64,000 nucleotides of DNA, taken from positions 1,674,001-1,738,000 of the forward strand of contig NZ_CP062983.1 of NCBI RefSeq assembly GCF_015500095.1. Direction: 5' to 3'. Within the stretch, counting starts at the first letter, position 1, and the number at the start of each line of letters is the position of its first letter. The DNA is from Phototrophicus methaneseepsis. Lineage in GTDB: Bacteria; Chloroflexota; Anaerolineae; Aggregatilineales; Phototrophicaceae. Positions 62,120 through 64,000 of the stretch are shown piece after piece. The notes beneath the pieces are model-generated. The model made no database searches. It saw only the letters and a list, made by a program, of their open reading frames with translations, and was not told the origin of the DNA. A program made the translations under genes and the position numbers.

Positions 62120-62572
62120 ATGTCGGCATATACCAACGACCAACGCGATGTGGTGACAATTTTCAATCGCCAGCCCTGGCGTTTGAGCGTCGCCGATAAC
62201 AAAGCCAAGGGCGAGAAGAATATTCCCCCTGGTGTGCGCTTTAGGTTGGAAGATGGTACGTCTGTTGCTGAGGTATCAACCGAGAAAGAAATTGTCATCG
62301 GTCGCAAACCGCGCGACCGTGATCCCAATGTGACTGTCCAGCTCGATGAGCATCAGGGTCACAAGTATGGGGTATCTCGTTATCACGCTATGATCATCGC
62401 CATGCAGGGCCACCTGACATTGCGTGATCTGGATAGCGTTAATGGGACGCTTCTTAATGGGCAGCGTTGTATCAAATTGCACAGTTATGTCCTGCGCTCA
62501 GGCGATGTTATCAGCCTCGGCCAAATGAAACTTACGATTGAATTCCTGGACGAGCCACCACAGTACCAGTAA
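62120..62572 (+). CDS. FHA domain protein 2
   Basis: A 150-residue protein like its neighbours, with the FHA domain at about 50-145: EIVIGRKPRDRDP, GVSRYHAMIIAM, LRDLDSVNGTLLNGQ and LRSGDVISLGQMKLTIEF. Here the core is KYGVSRYHA, with conserved Ser, Arg and His. The N-terminal 40 residues have no fold I recognise. AAGGGAG precedes the ATG. Kinase partners are not in this window. Confidence 0.9.
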   Translation: MSAYTNDQRDVVTIFNRQPWRLSVADNKAKGEKNIPPGVRFRLEDGTSVAEVSTEKEIVIGRKPRDRDPNVTVQLDEHQGHKYGVSRYHAMIIAMQGHLTLRDLDSVNGTLLNGQRCIKLHSYVLRSGDVISLGQMKLTIEFLDEPPQYQ

Positions 62573-62741
62573 GCGTAGCGCCGAAGGGCTGGCACGGTGC
62601 AGGTTTCTGTTTGATCAGACGATCTAACTTCGATCACGCAAGAATCGGGACCAGGAACAAACACAAAAATTTTAAAGCGATTGTCGTAGGCAACAAACGC
62701 TTTGAAGATTGTTTCTGTCTATCTGGTAGGGGGATACCTGG

Positions 62742-63188
62742 ATGAAGACTAACGACGTAGACCGTACGATGGAAATTCCGAAGCCGACGACTCGGTTAAC
62801 TGTGCGGCAAGATGATCTGGAAGGTGCACGTGCAGCGCTCCCAGATCAATTGCGTTTCACCCTGGTAGATGCGAATGTCACGGTTGAGATCAACTTGAAT
62901 CGAGATATTATCATTGGCCGTCAAACCTCTTCCGTTGCACAGGTTCATTTCGATCTGACGCCCTTCATCCATAGCAAGCATGGTGTTTCTCGCCAGCATT
63001 GTGTCATCTCAGAAATTTACGGCAAGCTCATGCTGCAAGACCTGGACAGCACCAATGGCACGATGCTCAATGATAAGAGCCTCAAGCCGTATCAGCGTTA
63101 CGAAATCCAATCTGGGGACCGTATGCTGCTGGGCCGCTGCGACATACAGGTTGAGTTTGTCTTCAAGCGTCGCTACGCGACAATTTAA
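62742..63188 (+). CDS. FHA domain protein 3
   Basis: A 148-residue third copy: DIIIGRQTSS, KHGVSRQHCVISEI, LQDLDSTNGTMLNDKSL and IQSGDRMLLGRCDIQVEFVF. The early sequence NDVDRTMEIPKPTTRLTV contains a Thr-rich stretch (DRTMEI) that resembles phosphoacceptor tails of other FHA proteins and could be a kinase target. AGGGGGA precedes the ATG. Separate intergenic gaps (170-410 bases) imply separate control of the three genes. Confidence 0.9.
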   Translation: MKTNDVDRTMEIPKPTTRLTVRQDDLEGARAALPDQLRFTLVDANVTVEINLNRDIIIGRQTSSVAQVHFDLTPFIHSKHGVSRQHCVISEIYGKLMLQDLDSTNGTMLNDKSLKPYQRYEIQSGDRMLLGRCDIQVEFVFKRRYATI

Positions 63189-63593
63189 CGTCACTCAAAG
63201 CTACTGAACAGCAAATAGCAAAGCCCATAATCGAGGCAATACAATCCAGGGAAGGCCGTATAACGGACTTCTCTACTTTCGTGTTCCGGATCCGTTCCGG
63301 GTCATTGTCATTGTAGCTGTTGAGCCATGCCCATTAAAGCTTAAAGGCGAACGGGACATTCGCCTTTAAACAAGATAAGGATTTGCTTTTTTGAGTGCCG
63401 GGACTGCACTCACGGGACACTCTAAGTATGGCATACCTTTGTGTCATTTGGCGTAAAGATTGCGTTGACACATTCGATAGGAAAAATCGCGCAAGTATTG
63501 CGATGAGGTTATGTCATCAGATGGCACTATATTTTGCCATCACATGCTGAAGGTTTTATCAATGGATTGAGATAAGCGGCATCAAGAGTGGCA
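63189..63593. other. 405-base convergent intergenic region after FHA gene 3
   Basis: No gene is visible. The main structure is the hairpin at 63341-63369. Otherwise the stretch shows only short imperfect repeats. Confidence 0.45.
63341..63369. terminator. 11-bp hairpin, possible bidirectional terminator
   Basis: TTAAAGGCGAA and TTCGCCTTTAA pair perfectly with loop CGGGACA. No T-run longer than three follows on either strand, so it could also be a mRNA end-protector for FHA gene 3 or for the minus-strand membrane gene. Confidence 0.5.
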
Positions 63594-64000
63594 TCAGGGC
63601 GTGGGGATGGTTGGCGGTTGCAGGTTCCGTAACCCTTGTAGGCCTTGCAGGATCTGACGTACAGAATCGACCATCTGGGAAATAGCCATCGTCGCATTGA
63701 GGTCTTGCTGCAAAAATGTGACGACGAACCACAAAATCAGGCCGCCAATCACAGCGACGATCAATATCGTGATAATGCAGCCCACGGCAGAACGAATTGC
63801 CTGGGCGACGATCAACTGGACAAGCCAGCTTATCGTGCCTGCAATACGCTTGAGTAACCACCAGATAAAGCGCAGCGGCCACAGAAAAATATCCAGTGGC
63901 GAAGTCACCCGTGGGAGCGGTTCTGACCGATAAATGACTGTTTCCGTCGGGGTAGGCCGTGCTTCTGTACGTGGGCGAGCCTGGGGCTGGGCGTTACTTT
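63594..64000 (-). CDS. membrane protein, 5' end beyond the window
   Basis: The frame is open from the stop at 63594 to the right edge and continues outside, giving at least 135 residues. The right-edge part is proline-rich (PRTEARPTPTETVIYRSEPLPR) shown here by its pieces RPRTEARPTPTE and TVIYRSEPLPR. Then follow hydrophobic segments (PLRFIWWLLKRIAGTI, CIITILIVAVIGGLILWFVV), then a soluble C-terminus ending LQPPTIPTP. A GTG at 63908 could start a shorter 104-residue product, but the upstream frame reads as protein. The function is unknown; an N-terminal domain outside the window could change the call. Confidence 0.7.
   Translation of the reverse strand, partial: SNAQPQARPRTEARPTPTETVIYRSEPLPRVTSPLDIFLWPLRFIWWLLKRIAGTISWLVQLIVAQAIRSAVGCIITILIVAVIGGLILWFVVTFLQQDLNATMAISQMVDSVRQILQGLQGLRNLQPPTIPTP

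Noticed and set aside
1-64000. CRISPR arrays, insertion sequences, integrases and rRNA genes
   Set aside because: No regularly spaced repeats, no transposase or integrase motifs and no rRNA sequence were seen on either strand.

Overview
The window is 64 kb of bacterial chromosome with about 50 protein genes, one tRNA and no rRNA, insertion sequence, phage module or CRISPR array. Average base composition is near 50-55% GC. Secreted SH3/beta-propeller proteins, multi-PAS/GAF kinases, REC-first kinases, many carbohydrate-catabolic genes and FHA proteins together suggest an Anaerolineae-like Chloroflexota. That assignment is inference from gene style, not from a marker gene.

Region by region. 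(1) 0.2-4.6 kb, minus strand: a sugar-acid module with a mannonate-dehydratase-like enolase-superfamily enzyme, two Gfo/Idh/MocA oxidoreductases and a sugar isomerase/epimerase. (2) 4.8-9.7 kb, plus: a Mn/Zn-type ABC uptake operon in which both permeases carry C-terminal winged-helix extensions and one carries a six-Cys loop; a DtxR-box-like palindrome lies in its promoter. (3) 10-15.9 kb: a 1524-residue soluble kinase with seven PAS and two GAF domains, and a REC-HisKA-HATPase partner. (4) 16-20.8 kb: a GH78 alpha-L-rhamnosidase and the translational GTPase TypA/BipA. (5) 20.9-22.9 kb: cysK-cysE preceded by a leader that encodes a 26-residue, seven-Cys peptide and ends in an intrinsic terminator, which I read as a cysteine attenuator. 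(6) 22.9-25.9 kb: a secreted propeller/SH3 protein and a VOC protein with a helical extension. (7) 26-40.3 kb: a divergent carbohydrate locus around a GntR/FCD regulator. On the left are an amidohydrolase, alcohol dehydrogenase, enolase-superfamily enzyme, mutarotase-like protein, RraA-like protein and a putative glycosidase. On the right are a sugar ABC importer, a GH39-like glycosidase, a PIG-L deacetylase and a second RraA-like protein. (8) 40.4-45.7 kb: an SMP-30 lactonase, a secreted SH3 protein, tRNA-Val(GAC), and LacI and DeoR/LacI chimeric regulators. (9) 45.9-50.5 kb: a KamA-type aminomutase with an Asn/Gly/His-rich tail, an ATP-grasp ligase and gatA. (10) 50.5-60.9 kb: an AT-rich orphan gene, a glycosyltransferase, a REC-first kinase, a GT39-like membrane protein, a small coiled-coil protein, TetR and a methyltransferase, an ArsR-SRPBCC-SRPBCC operon, a macro-domain protein with an Arg/Asn/Gly-rich tail, and a hypothetical protein. 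(11) 61-64 kb: three consecutive FHA proteins and the end of a membrane protein.

The genes at 0.2-4.6 kb and 26-41 kb fit together as import and breakdown of plant-type oligosaccharides and sugar acids: glycosidases, deacetylase, importer, dehydrogenase, dehydratases, lactonase and aldolase-like enzymes. The best candidates for something little described are the poly-Cys attenuator of cysK-cysE, the metal transporter whose permeases both carry regulator-like domains, and the KamA plus ATP-grasp pair.
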